Source: Oceanimonas pelagia
GTDB lineage: Bacteria; Pseudomonadota; Gammaproteobacteria; Enterobacterales; Aeromonadaceae
Reading direction: 5' to 3'
NCBI RefSeq assembly: GCF_030849025.1
Contig: NZ_CP118224.1
Span: 1,782,001-1,846,000 of the forward strand
Length of the DNA: 64,000 bases
Made by a program: the position numbers and the translations under genes. Below, piece after piece: positions 18,681-27,122 of the stretch; position 1 is the stretch's first letter, and every line of letters begins with the position of its first letter. The notes under the pieces are model-generated. The model ran no database searches and was not told where the DNA came from. It worked only from the letters and a program-made list of their open reading frames with translations.

Positions 18681-19214
18681 CAGGGGATGCAGGCTCAGGC
18701 CGCTGCCATCCGGATAGCCGCACACGCTGCGATAGGCGAAATAGAGCCAGGGGTGCCGGCGATAATAGCGCTGGTGGCGCGGCGGCGCCGGCACAAAACG
18801 GCCAGCGAAAAAAATGCGCACCGCGGGCCGCCGGCCCCGTTCCAGCCCGAGGGTGGAGCGGCTTTGCCGTGCCCATTTCAGTTGCAGCGGGCCATCCACA
18901 AACAGCGCCGGGCTGAATTCGGTGCCGCGGTCACAATACTGGCCACCGGCATCAAAGGCATCCACTGCCTGCCAGTAGAGCCTGAGCAAGTCGCCGTAAG
19001 TGAGGGTGTCGTCCTGATAATGCACCCGCACCACCTGCCGGCGCGCGTGCCGGTTCTCGCCCTGCATCCAGCCCGGCTCCACCCGTTCAATGCCGGGCCG
19101 TTCGGCAAACAGCGCCTCCATCACCCAGAAACTGCCGCCGGCAAATACCGCCTGGCCGGCCATGACCGGGCCCCCGGGCAGCAGCAGTGCCGTCAGCATC
19201 AATAGTCGGATCAC
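18663..19214 (-). CDS. Exported MsrA-like protein lacking the catalytic cysteine
   Basis: The 183-residue precursor has a signal peptide (MIRLLMLTALLLPGGPVMA). The mature protein opens QAVFAGGSFWVMEALFAERPG, which aligns with the peptide methionine sulfoxide reductase A signature GGCFWGxE, but the nucleophilic Cys is Ser (AGT codon, near 19136). Other MsrA blocks remain: VVRVHYQDDTLTYGDLLRLYW and CDRGTEFSPALF. Classical Met-sulfoxide reduction requires that Cys, so it may be a binding protein or an enzyme using other chemistry. Two Cys remain in the mature chain (QYCDRG, SVCGYP). Frame and length are intact, which argues against a decaying pseudogene. Confidence 0.8.
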   Translation of the reverse strand: MIRLLMLTALLLPGGPVMAGQAVFAGGSFWVMEALFAERPGIERVEPGWMQGENRHARRQVVRVHYQDDTLTYGDLLRLYWQAVDAFDAGGQYCDRGTEFSPALFVDGPLQLKWARQSRSTLGLERGRRPAVRIFFAGRFVPAPPRHQRYYRRHPWLYFAYRSVCGYPDGSGLSLHPLLTDAG

Positions 19215-19405
19215 CCTGCCCTCATCGTCATCTGTTCGGCCATGTTCAAGGCCCCTATGCTAACCGATTGAAACCATTTGAAAACCCCAAGGGGTGTGAT
19301 AGTAATAGGCGCGGCCACAATAATCACAACGCAGTTACAAAAAACCATTGCGGTGCAGCTAGACTGTTTACATAAGAACCCCGAATAAGGGGGCAGAGGC
19401 AGATT

Positions 19406-22400
19406 ATGGACGTGATACCGCACTCGGAACATACTCCGGCCAGACTGAAGGATCAGCAGCCCGAGGTCCGGCCGCTGGCAAAACGCCGCTGGCGCTGGTT
19501 GCTGTGGCTGTTGTTGCTCGTCCTGTTTTGCGCCACCACCGCGGCGGTGATTTACGAGCTGCGCACTTCCCGCCTGCAGAGCCGGGAGCTTTCCCGCTAT
19601 GCCGCCACCCTCACCTACCAGCTTGAAGCCGGCCCGAGCCAGGCGGTGCGTTTTCCCGAAGCCGGCCCCTTTGATCAACGGCTGGGTTATACCCGGTTGC
19701 CTGCATTGCTGGCCAGGCTGCAGCAACAGCATTTTGTGGTGGAGCAGCAAACCCAGTTTTCCAGCGCCCTGCTCAATTACAGCCAGCACGGCTTTTTTGT
19801 GCCCTACACCGAAAAAACCCGCGCCGGCCTCAGCCTGCACGACTGCCGGGCCGAGCCCATTTACGAGCATTTCTATCCCCAGCGCCATTTCGCCCGCTTT
19901 GACGACATAGCGCCGCAAATTCTCAACACCCTGCTGTTTATCGAAAACCGCACCCTGCTCGACACCGACCAGCCCCTGGCCAACCCGGCGGTAGACTGGC
20001 CACGCTTTGCCAAGGCGGCGCTGTCGCAGGTGGGCCGGGCGCTGGAGCTGCAGGATGACTCTGCCGGCGGCAGCACCCTGGCCACGCAAATTGAAAAATT
20101 CCGTCACTCTCCCGGCGGCATGACCCACTCGGCGGGAGAGAAAATCCGCCAGATGATCTCCGCCAGTGTGCGTGCCTACCAGCTTGGCCCACACACCTTG
20201 GCGGCCCGCCGGCAGGTGGCGCTGTCTTACCTTAATTCGGTGCCCCTGGCCGCCGCCCCCGGCCATGGCGAGGTACACGGCCTGGGAGACGGCCTGTGGA
20301 TCTGGTTTGGCGCCGAGCTGGAGCGGGTCAACACCCTGCTCGATCCCACCCAGAATGCCGGCCTGCCCCTGGCCGAACAGGGCCTGGCCCTGCGCCGGGT
20401 GATGGCGCTGATGATTGCTCAGCGCCGGCCCTCCTATTACCTGTTTGCCGGCCGCCACGAGCTGGAAACCATGACCGACAGTTATCTGCGGCTGCAGGCG
20501 GAAGCCGGCCTGATTGCCCCGGCGCTGCGTGACGCTGCCCTGGCCGAGCGGCTCAACTTTCGCGACTTCGGCGCCGAGCCGGTGCTGCAGCGGGTGGAAG
20601 GCAGCAAACTGCTGCACGCCTCCCGGGGCCGGCTGGCCGGTCTGCTGGGCCTGAGCTACTACGAGCTGGACCGGCTCGACCTGCAGGCCGAAACCACGCT
20701 CAATGCCCGCTTGCAACAGGAGGTGAGCCATTATCTGGCGCAACTGGCCAACCCCGATTTCGCCCGCGACATCGGCCTGTATGGCGAGCGCCTGCTGTCG
20801 CCGGAAAAAACCGCCGAGGTGCGCTACAGCTTCACCCTGTTTGAACGGGATAACAACAGCTTCAAGGTGCGGGTGCAGACCGACAACACCGGCCAGCCCT
20901 TTGACATTAACGAAAGCAGCAAGCTGGAGCTGGGCTCCACCGCCAAGTTGCGGGTGCTGACCACCTACCTGCAGCTGGTGGCGGAGCTGCACCGGCTGCA
21001 TGCCGGTAAAACCCTGCCGGCACTGCGCGAGCTGGCTCCCCACCCTAACGACACGCTTGGCCGCTGGGCCATTGACTATCTGGTGAACCACCCCGATCGC
21101 AGCCTGGACGCCATGCTGACCGCGGCCCTGGAGCGGCGTTTTTCCGCCAGTCCCCATGAGCGCTTTTTTACCGGTGGCGGTCTGCACACCTTTGCCAACT
21201 TCCGCAAGGAAGACAACGGTCGCCGCCCCACCCTGACCGAGGCGCTGCGCGAGTCCATTAACCTGCCCTTTATTCGGCTGATGCGCGAACTGGTGCGCCA
21301 CACCCTGTATCAGGACGAACAGCGAGCCCGGCTGCTGACCGACGACAGGGATCCCCAGCGACTCACCTATTTAAGCCGGTTTGCCGACAAGGAAGGCACC
21401 GTGTTCCTGCGCCGCTTCTGGAACAAGTATCAGGGCAAAACCGGCGAGGAGCAGTTGCAGGTGTTTTTTGACGGACTGCGGCCACTGCGCAGCCGGCTGG
21501 CGGCAGCACACCGCTACCTGCTGCCCCACGCAGAGCTGCATGAATTCACCGCCTTTATGCGTGCACGCCTGCCCTGGGATCACAAACTCAGCGACCACCA
21601 GCTAGAAAAGCTCTATCACCAGCACGGCCCCGGCGCCTGGAGCCTGCCCGATCAGGGCTACATCGCCCGGGTGCATCCGCTGGAGCTGTGGCTGCTGGGC
21701 TATCTGCGCCAGCAGCCCGGCGCGAGCTTTGCCGACGCCGTGGCGGCCAGTGCCGAGCAGCGGCAGGAAGTGTATGGCTGGCTGTTTAAAACCCGCCATC
21801 GCAGCGCCCGCGACAGCCGCATGCGCACCATGCTGGAGATTGAAGTGTTCAGCGAGATCCACGAGCGCTGGCAGCAGCTGGGCTTTCCGTTCGAACAGCT
21901 GGTGCCGTCCCTGGCCACCGCCATTGGCAGCTCGGGCGACCGGCCCGCCGCCCTGGCGGAGCTGGTGGGCATTATTCTCAACGAGGGGGTGCGCCTGCCG
22001 GTGGTGCGCATCAACTCGCTGCACTTTGCCGATCGCACCCCCTATGAGGTGCATCTGGCCCCCAACCCGAGCCGGGGCCAGCGGGTGATGCAAAAAGAAG
22101 TGGCCGCCGCCCTGCGCCACGCCCTGTCGCAGGTGGTGGAAGGCGGTACCGCCCGCCGGTTGCAGGGCAGCTTCAGCCTGAACGACGGCACCCCGCTGGT
22201 GCTGGGTGGCAAAACCGGTACCGGCGACAACCGCATAGAAACCGTGACCCGCTACGGCCAGGTGATCAGGTCCCAGGCCCGCAACCGCACCGCCACCTTC
22301 GTGTTTTATCTGGGCGAGCGCCATTTCGGCACGCTTACCGCCTATGTGCCCGGCGAACAGGCCGACAACTTCCGCTTTACCTCCGCCCTGCCGGTGCAGG

Positions 22401-22510
22401 TGCTGAAGGGCATGGAGCCGATTTTGCGGCCCTACCTGCAACCGGGCGCCCAGACCCAGTGCCAGCGGCAATTTGCCGCCAGCGAAGGCTCGCCCCGCAA
22501 TGAGGGATAA
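19406..22510 (+). CDS. Class A penicillin-binding protein-like, transglycosylase/transpeptidase
   Basis: This 1034-residue protein has a cytoplasmic basic N-terminus, one membrane helix (about residues 28-50) and a GT51-like domain whose motifs are divergent: IENRTLL where EDRRF is expected, and GGSTLATQIEKFRHS for the second motif. A transpeptidase domain follows with GSTAK (SxxK), SIN (SxN, in ESINLPFIRLM) and GGKTGTGDN (KTG). It is much longer than PBP1a/1b, with an insertion of about 250 residues between the SxN and KTG motifs. It probably cross-links peptidoglycan; the glycosyltransferase half may be weak. It is a single gene, followed by a dispersed repeat. Confidence 0.82.
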   Translation: MDVIPHSEHTPARLKDQQPEVRPLAKRRWRWLLWLLLLVLFCATTAAVIYELRTSRLQSRELSRYAATLTYQLEAGPSQAVRFPEAGPFDQRLGYTRLPALLARLQQQHFVVEQQTQFSSALLNYSQHGFFVPYTEKTRAGLSLHDCRAEPIYEHFYPQRHFARFDDIAPQILNTLLFIENRTLLDTDQPLANPAVDWPRFAKAALSQVGRALELQDDSAGGSTLATQIEKFRHSPGGMTHSAGEKIRQMISASVRAYQLGPHTLAARRQVALSYLNSVPLAAAPGHGEVHGLGDGLWIWFGAELERVNTLLDPTQNAGLPLAEQGLALRRVMALMIAQRRPSYYLFAGRHELETMTDSYLRLQAEAGLIAPALRDAALAERLNFRDFGAEPVLQRVEGSKLLHASRGRLAGLLGLSYYELDRLDLQAETTLNARLQQEVSHYLAQLANPDFARDIGLYGERLLSPEKTAEVRYSFTLFERDNNSFKVRVQTDNTGQPFDINESSKLELGSTAKLRVLTTYLQLVAELHRLHAGKTLPALRELAPHPNDTLGRWAIDYLVNHPDRSLDAMLTAALERRFSASPHERFFTGGGLHTFANFRKEDNGRRPTLTEALRESINLPFIRLMRELVRHTLYQDEQRARLLTDDRDPQRLTYLSRFADKEGTVFLRRFWNKYQGKTGEEQLQVFFDGLRPLRSRLAAAHRYLLPHAELHEFTAFMRARLPWDHKLSDHQLEKLYHQHGPGAWSLPDQGYIARVHPLELWLLGYLRQQPGASFADAVAASAEQRQEVYGWLFKTRHRSARDSRMRTMLEIEVFSEIHERWQQLGFPFEQLVPSLATAIGSSGDRPAALAELVGIILNEGVRLPVVRINSLHFADRTPYEVHLAPNPSRGQRVMQKEVAAALRHALSQVVEGGTARRLQGSFSLNDGTPLVLGGKTGTGDNRIETVTRYGQVIRSQARNRTATFVFYLGERHFGTLTAYVPGEQADNFRFTSALPVQVLKGMEPILRPYLQPGAQTQCQRQFAASEGSPRNEG

Positions 22511-22525
22511 CAACCGCAAATGCCG

Positions 22526-22604
22526 TTATACCGGGCCCGACCCGGTATCTTTAATCCGGACGCCGTGCAGCCCGCCCTGGACTCCGGGGTCAGCCCGGAG
22601 TGAC
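22526..22604. repeat. Dispersed repeat family R1, degenerate copy
   Basis: It contains ACCGGGcccgaCCCGGT and CTCCGGggtcagCCCGGAG hairpins and ends in GGAGTGAC. This has the same two-hairpin layout as the copy at 4644-4724, but with different loop sequences. It fills the gap between the convergent PBP-like and YdjM-like genes and may serve as a bidirectional terminator. Confidence 0.6.
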
Positions 22605-22626
22605 CATTTCCTCCTCCACGAAGGCA

Positions 22627-23613
22627 TCACCCCGGTGGCATCAGCGGTTGTCCCAGGGCCCGGCGCCACAACCAGGCCCCGGTTTCGGTGCCGGGCCGTT
22701 CACTGAACTGGCGCGGCACCGGCAAGGGGTGCCATTCTCCCTGGCCGTTTCGCTGTGCCACCACAAAATTGAACACATACCCGGGCTCCTGGCCCATACG
22801 CAAATCCGTGATCACCAGGGCCTGGTCCCGCTCACTCATGCTGAAAAAGCCCTTGGTAAACCAGGCCATGCGTGCCACCGGAGGCAGATCGCGCCATTGC
22901 CGGTAAAGCGCATGCCCGCCGTCGTGCATCACAAAGGGCGTGGGCTCACGGTCCAGCAACGAGATATGACCTTCGGCATAGCCGGTAGGGGTCATGGCCA
23001 GCACCCGCCACAACAGGGTATTGAACGGCGCCGGGGTGACCAGCACCTGGCTCGCCGCTATGCCCTGACGGGCCAGCAGTTGTTCCGCCCGAATGCCCAC
23101 CTGCCACTGGGCCACCAGACTCCAGCCCAGATACAGGGTACTCAGCCACAATCCCAGGCGGTTGGCCTTCAGGCTTTTCCGGCGCAGAGCCAGCCACAGC
23201 CCCGCCAGCAATGGCAGGGTATACAGCGGATCGATAATAAACACGCTGCCCACACCAAAGGGATAATCGGTAAAGGGCTGGGCCAGCTGGGTGCCGTATA
23301 CCGTCATGACATCAATGCCCACGTGGGTCATGAAGATCAGCCAGAGGGCCAGGGTCCAGCGCCACGCGAGCGCCCGCCGGCCCAGCAACCAGCCAAACAG
23401 CGGAGCGCACAGGGTGAGGTAAAACAGCCCGTGGCTGGCCCCCCTGTGTTTGGTCATGTTGCTGACCGGATCGCCATAGTCGATGATCACATCCAGATCC
23501 GGCAGGGTGCCGAACAAGGCACCCGCCAGCGCCGCCTTGCCGATGCCGACCTGCCTGCCCATGACCGCCACACTCACGGCGGCACCCAGTGCCATTTGAG
23601 AAACTGAATCCAT
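22627..23613 (-). CDS. YdjM-like (DUF457) inner-membrane metal-dependent hydrolase family protein
   Basis: I start this gene at MDSVSQMALGAAVSVAVMGR (328 residues). A longer open frame reaching 24582 lies wholly over cobT and is not credible. It has GTLPDLDVIIDYGD, TKHRGASHGLFYLTL and FMTHVGIDVMTVYG, the Asp/His pattern of the YdjM family, and about five membrane segments in the first 190 residues. The C-terminal 130 residues are soluble. Members are annotated as putative metal-dependent hydrolases and some are LexA-regulated in other species; the substrate is unknown. It is divergent from cobT. Confidence 0.82.
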   Translation of the reverse strand: MDSVSQMALGAAVSVAVMGRQVGIGKAALAGALFGTLPDLDVIIDYGDPVSNMTKHRGASHGLFYLTLCAPLFGWLLGRRALAWRWTLALWLIFMTHVGIDVMTVYGTQLAQPFTDYPFGVGSVFIIDPLYTLPLLAGLWLALRRKSLKANRLGLWLSTLYLGWSLVAQWQVGIRAEQLLARQGIAASQVLVTPAPFNTLLWRVLAMTPTGYAEGHISLLDREPTPFVMHDGGHALYRQWRDLPPVARMAWFTKGFFSMSERDQALVITDLRMGQEPGYVFNFVVAQRNGQGEWHPLPVPRQFSERPGTETGAWLWRRALGQPLMPPG

Positions 23614-23691
23614 TACACCCCACTCAACCCGTTCAGCATTATCGTCAGGTCTGCTAGCATGCGAGCCCTTGATATTTAAGCACCCACCGCC

Positions 23692-24744
23692 ATGCAACCC
23701 ATGAATGCTCTCATAGTGCCCGCCATTACGCCCCTGGCCAACCCCGAACTTGAACACCGGCTGCGCCAAAGGGTCAATACCAAAACCAAACCGCCCGGCT
23801 CGCTGGGGGAGCTGGAAACCCTCGCCATTCGGCTGGGGCTGATGCAGCAAAGCGACAGCCCGCGCATTGAGCAGCCCCAGGTGCTGGTGTTTGCCGCCGA
23901 TCACGGCCTGGTGGCGGAAGGGGTCTCGGCCTTTCCCGCCGAGGTGACCCCCCAGATGGTGCACAACTTTCTGCACGGCGGCGCCGCCATCAATGTGTTC
24001 GCCCGCCAGCATCGACTGGCGCTGCAGGTGGTGGATGCCGGGGTGAACGCCGACTTTGCGCCGCACCCGCAACTGATTGACCGTAAAATCCGCAAGGGCA
24101 CCGCCAATGCCCTGCACCAGCCGGCCATGACCGCCGACGAATGCCACCGCGCCCTCACCGCCGGCATGGAGTTGGTGCGTGAACTGCCCGGCAACCTGCT
24201 GCTGGTGGGCGAAATGGGTATTGGCAACACCTCCGCCGCCAGCCTGCTGCTGGCCCGGTTGGGCGGGCTGCCGGTGGCCGAGTGCACCGGGCCCGGCACC
24301 GGGCTGGACGAGCAGGGCCTGTGCCACAAAACCCGGGTGCTGCAGGCGGTGCTGGCCCGCCACGCCGAGGCGCAAACGCCGCAGGCCGCCCTGGCCGCCC
24401 TGGGCGGGCTGGAAATCGCCATGATGGCCGGGGCTCTCATTCAGGGAGCCTGCGAGCGCCGCATTCTGCTGATGGACGGCTTTATCGCCGGCGTGGCCCT
24501 GCTGGTGGCGGAACGGCTGGCGCCGGGCACCCGCGACTACGCGGTGTTTGGCCATGCCTCTGCCGAGCCCGGCCATGGTCATCTGCTGCGCCTGCTCAAC
24601 GCCACGCCCCTGCTCAGTCTCAACCTGCGCCTGGGCGAAGGCAGTGGTGCGGCGCTGGCGTTTCCACTGTTACAGTCGGCCTGCGCCTTTATGAACGAGA
24701 TGGCCAGTTTTGCCGATGCGGGCATCAGCGGAGCCTCATCATGA
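23692..24744 (+). CDS. cobT: Nicotinate-nucleotide--dimethylbenzimidazole phosphoribosyltransferase
   Basis: The 350-residue enzyme makes alpha-ribazole phosphate from DMB and NaMN for the lower ligand of cobalamin. Visible signatures are KTKPPGSLGELETLAIRL at the N-terminus, VFAADHGLVAEGVSAFPAEV, and LLVGEMGIGNTSAASLLLA. The catalytic region near the C-terminus includes LRLGEGSGAALAFPLL with the conserved catalytic Glu. It overlaps cobS by 4 bases and starts a cobT-cobS-cobC operon. Confidence 0.96.
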   Translation: MQPMNALIVPAITPLANPELEHRLRQRVNTKTKPPGSLGELETLAIRLGLMQQSDSPRIEQPQVLVFAADHGLVAEGVSAFPAEVTPQMVHNFLHGGAAINVFARQHRLALQVVDAGVNADFAPHPQLIDRKIRKGTANALHQPAMTADECHRALTAGMELVRELPGNLLLVGEMGIGNTSAASLLLARLGGLPVAECTGPGTGLDEQGLCHKTRVLQAVLARHAEAQTPQAALAALGGLEIAMMAGALIQGACERRILLMDGFIAGVALLVAERLAPGTRDYAVFGHASAEPGHGHLLRLLNATPLLSLNLRLGEGSGAALAFPLLQSACAFMNEMASFADAGISGASS

Positions 24745-25505
24745 AACACGAGCTCACCCTGCTGCTGGTGGCCACCCAGTTTTTAACCCGGCTGCCACTG
24801 CCGGCACTGCGCCATTTCGACCCCGACTGGCTGCACCAGAGCAGCCGCCACTTTCCCGCCGTGGGCCTGCTGGTGGGCGGCCTGTGCGCCCTCGCCTACG
24901 GCCTGGGTGAGCACCTCTTTGGCCCGCTAGCGGCGGCGGTGCTGGCCACCGCCCTGGGCATTTACATTACCGGCGCCTTTCATGAAGACGGCCTGGCCGA
25001 CACCTGCGACGGCCTGGGCGGTGGCCTTACCAAAGAGCGGGCGCTGGCCATCATGAAAGACTCGCGCCTGGGCACCTTTGGCACTCTGGGGCTGGTGCTG
25101 GCGCTGTTGCTGAAAATTGCCCTGCTGGCGAGTCTGACGCCAACGGCAGCCATGGCGGCGCTGGTGCTGGCTCATGGCGCATCACGGCTGGCCTGCATCA
25201 GCCTGATTGCCCTGTTGCCTTACGGCGGCGACCCCGACCACGCCAAGGCCAAGCCCATGGCGCAGCGACTAACCCACGCCCAGTGGTGGCTGGCCAGCCT
25301 GTGGCTGCTGCCAGCGGTGTGGCTGTTGTGGCACCGCTTTACGCCCGGCACCTGGTTGCTGGCCGGAGTGCTGGCGGGGCTCACCACCCTGTATATGTAC
25401 CGGTTGCTCAAGCGCCGGCTGGGCGGCTACACCGGCGACGGTCTGGGCGCCACCCAGCAACTGGCGGAAATTGCCATTTATGCCGCCCTGGCGGCCCGGC
25501 TATGA
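24741..25505 (+). CDS. cobS: Adenosylcobinamide-GDP ribazoletransferase (cobalamin synthase)
   Basis: This 254-residue polytopic membrane protein joins adenosylcobinamide-GDP with alpha-ribazole (or its phosphate). It shows the family motifs TQFLTRLPLP at residues 12-21, GAFHEDGLADTCDGLGGG (the Asp-rich metal site, about residues 78-95) and MKDSRLGTFG, with about six hydrophobic segments. The ATG at 24741 overlaps the cobT stop by 4 bases, and its own stop overlaps cobC by 4, so translation of the three genes is coupled. Confidence 0.96.
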   Translation: MKHELTLLLVATQFLTRLPLPALRHFDPDWLHQSSRHFPAVGLLVGGLCALAYGLGEHLFGPLAAAVLATALGIYITGAFHEDGLADTCDGLGGGLTKERALAIMKDSRLGTFGTLGLVLALLLKIALLASLTPTAAMAALVLAHGASRLACISLIALLPYGGDPDHAKAKPMAQRLTHAQWWLASLWLLPAVWLLWHRFTPGTWLLAGVLAGLTTLYMYRLLKRRLGGYTGDGLGATQQLAEIAIYAALAARL

Positions 25506-26050
25506 CCCTGTATATCTGGCGCCACCCCAGGCCCGAGCGGGCAGAAGGCCTGTGCCTGGGCCGCACCGACGCTCCCGTACATTCCCGCCGGCTGCGCCGG
25601 CTGGCCAACCAGATTCAAGGGTTTGCCCGCCGTCACTGCCTGCCCAGGGTGATCCACACCAGTCCGCTGCAACGGTCCGCCGGGGTGGGCAAACTGCTGG
25701 CGCAACGGGGCTGGCAATGGCACCTGGTACCGGAACTGCAAGAAGTGGATTTTGGTGACTGGGACGGTCGCCCCTGGAGAGACATTGATATTGCGGAGAT
25801 CGACGCCTGGTGCGCCGACTTTGCCGGTTTTGCTCCCGGCGGCGGCGAAAATCTGCACCGGCTGTTTACCCGGGTGAACGGCTGGCTGAGTACCCTGCCG
25901 GCGCAGCCGGTGCTGGCGGTGGGCCACGCCGGCTGGATGAATGCCGCTCACCTGCTGGCGCAGGGCACAGGGGTACCTGAGCAGGCTGCCGACTGGCCAC
26001 GCCCCGTGGCCTACCGGCAACGGCTGGTTATTGCAACAGCTCCAGTTTGA
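25502..26050 (+). CDS. cobC: Histidine phosphatase family protein, probable alpha-ribazole phosphatase
   Basis: The 182-residue protein is of the phosphoglycerate mutase-like family. It has the catalytic histidine in [12 protein letters not shown] (RHP instead of the common RHG), [33 protein letters not shown] and a second His in VGHAGWMN. CobC removes the phosphate from alpha-ribazole 5'-phosphate or from adenosylcobalamin 5'-phosphate. Assignment as cobC rests on its position immediately after cobS with ATGA coupling. It converges on the RlpA-like gene with 23 bases of overlap. Confidence 0.85.
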   Translation: MTLYIWRHPRPERAEGLCLGRTDAPVHSRRLRRLANQIQGFARRHCLPRVIHTSPLQRSAGVGKLLAQRGWQWHLVPELQEVDFGDWDGRPWRDIDIAEIDAWCADFAGFAPGGGENLHRLFTRVNGWLSTLPAQPVLAVGHAGWMNAAHLLAQGTGVPEQAADWPRPVAYRQRLVIATAPV

Positions 26051-26429
26051 CCGGCGCCACCCCGGCTCTGAGCATGCCAAGCTCCCGGGCGGCCCCTTCG
26101 GACAGGTCGATCACCCGGCGTTTGGCGTAGGGGCCGCGATCGTTGATGGTGACCACCACAGAGCGCTGGTTGCGCATGTTGGTCACCCGTACCCGGGAGC
26201 CGAACGGCAGGGTTTTGTGCGCGGCGGTAAGCGCATTCTTGTTAAAGGGCTCGCCGCTGGCGGTTTTGCGACCATGATGACGAGCCCCGTAATAGGAAGC
26301 CATGCCCTCGTTCAGAAACACGCCCTGTTTCACCGGCTCGTCGCTGGTCTCGGGCACATCGGGGCGCGAGCCACAGGCCGTTATTCCAAGCAATACAAAA
26401 AAACAGCAATAGCGCAGTAATGAACGCAT
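26028..26429 (-). CDS. Short RlpA-like lipoprotein (double-psi beta-barrel)
   Basis: The protein has 133 residues from the ATG at 26429; two more in-frame residues precede it. A signal peptide ends ITAC (lipobox), then a short linker leads into the RlpA double-psi beta-barrel: [52 protein letters not shown] and a helical end. RlpA lytic transglycosylases cleave denuded peptidoglycan at the septum. This one lacks the SPOR domain and is far shorter than E. coli RlpA, so it is a minimal catalytic-domain paralogue and may not localise to division sites. Confidence 0.85.
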   Translation of the reverse strand: MRSLLRYCCFFVLLGITACGSRPDVPETSDEPVKQGVFLNEGMASYYGARHHGRKTASGEPFNKNALTAAHKTLPFGSRVRVTNMRNQRSVVVTINDRGPYAKRRVIDLSEGAARELGMLRAGVAPVKLELLQ

Positions 26430-26448
26430 AAGCACTCCGCAACTTCCA

Positions 26449-26799
26449 CTATTGCATTTCCAACCAGGCGACCAGCGCCACCGCCTCTTCGGCAGAGCGC
26501 ACCGTCAGTTTGGAAATGCAGCAAATACCCAGCCCGGCGGCAAAACGGCGCAGGCTGGCGTTGAGTTCCGGCAGGCATACTAGCTTTGGTGACGGCCGCC
26601 AGTACAGCCCTTCCCTCCCGCCCTGCGACAAAACATGCACCCGGCCGGCACTGTCAATCAGCCGGTCACCCTCGCACCAGTGGTGTTCGCCCAGTGCTGC
26701 CTCGCCGGAAACATGAATAAAATCATGAGTATTAGCGCTCTCCACCACGGCCGGCCAGCGGCACGCCAGCACACTTGCGCTCTGCTTATCTGCATTCAT
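26449..26799 (-). CDS. Conserved hypothetical protein (possibly DUF4144-like)
   Basis: This soluble 116-residue protein has no signal peptide. It includes [36 protein letters not shown], and a C-terminal [20 protein letters not shown]. The layout of a short beta-rich N-terminus and a helical C-terminus resembles small gammaproteobacterial DUF4144 proteins, but I hold that only as a guess. It sits 13 bases upstream of the RlpA-like stretch on the same strand and may be co-transcribed with it. Confidence 0.65.
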   Translation of the reverse strand: MNADKQSASVLACRWPAVVESANTHDFIHVSGEAALGEHHWCEGDRLIDSAGRVHVLSQGGREGLYWRPSPKLVCLPELNASLRRFAAGLGICCISKLTVRSAEEAVALVAWLEMQ

Positions 26800-26812
26800 G
26801 GCACTTGCTCAC

Positions 26813-26848
26813 AAAAAATAAAAAGCCTCGCCGGAGAACCGGCGAGGC
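26813..26848 (-). terminator. Rho-independent terminator after the small periplasmic protein gene
   Basis: On the minus strand GCCTCGCCGG and CCGGCGAGGC form a perfect 10-bp stem with a 4-base loop, followed by TTTTTATTTTT. It ends transcription of the gene at 26868-27122. Confidence 0.92.
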
Positions 26849-26867
26849 CATACTGCAAGCACCGGGC

Positions 26868-27122
26868 TCAGATGCCCAGTATTTTCCTGGCTTCACCCAA
26901 CAGCCGCATCGACTCCCGATGGTCACCGGCCTTGTGCCTGGCTTCCCCCTCGGCCCTGAGCTCGGCCACCCTGGCCGCTTCCTCTGTTGACAAGACCGGC
27001 TTCTCCGCCAGCCTGGCGTCGATATCCGCCATGTGGCTCGGGCAGCCATTGGCCAGCGCAAGCCCGCTTGCAAGCAACAGCACACCGCCCAGCAACGCAG
27101 AAACCAATGAACGCATAACCAC
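26868..27122 (-). CDS. Small exported protein, hypothetical
   Basis: The 84-residue precursor has a signal peptide (SLVSALLGGVLLLASGLALA, cleavage after about residue 25). The mature helical chain begins NGCPSHMADIDARLAEKP, is rich in Ala and Glu, and ends GEARKILGI. The second Met (27116) is an equally good start. The mature part would be a two-helix hairpin of about 60 residues. I recognise no family. The gene has its own strong terminator and lies between the RlpA region and the candidate RNA beside the CRISPR array. Confidence 0.72.
   Translation of the reverse strand: MVMRSLVSALLGGVLLLASGLALANGCPSHMADIDARLAEKPVLSTEEAARVAELRAEGEARHKAGDHRESMRLLGEARKILGI

Noticed and set aside
19211-21301. 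A 696-codon minus-strand frame opposite the PBP-like gene.
   Set aside because: It is a shadow of a GC-rich gene, with Gln/His/Gly-rich low-complexity composition, and it overlaps a gene with clear catalytic motifs.
23614-24582. Upstream extension of the YdjM-like frame.
   Set aside because: It lies antisense over cobT and lacks protein-like composition; the family N-terminus begins at 23613.
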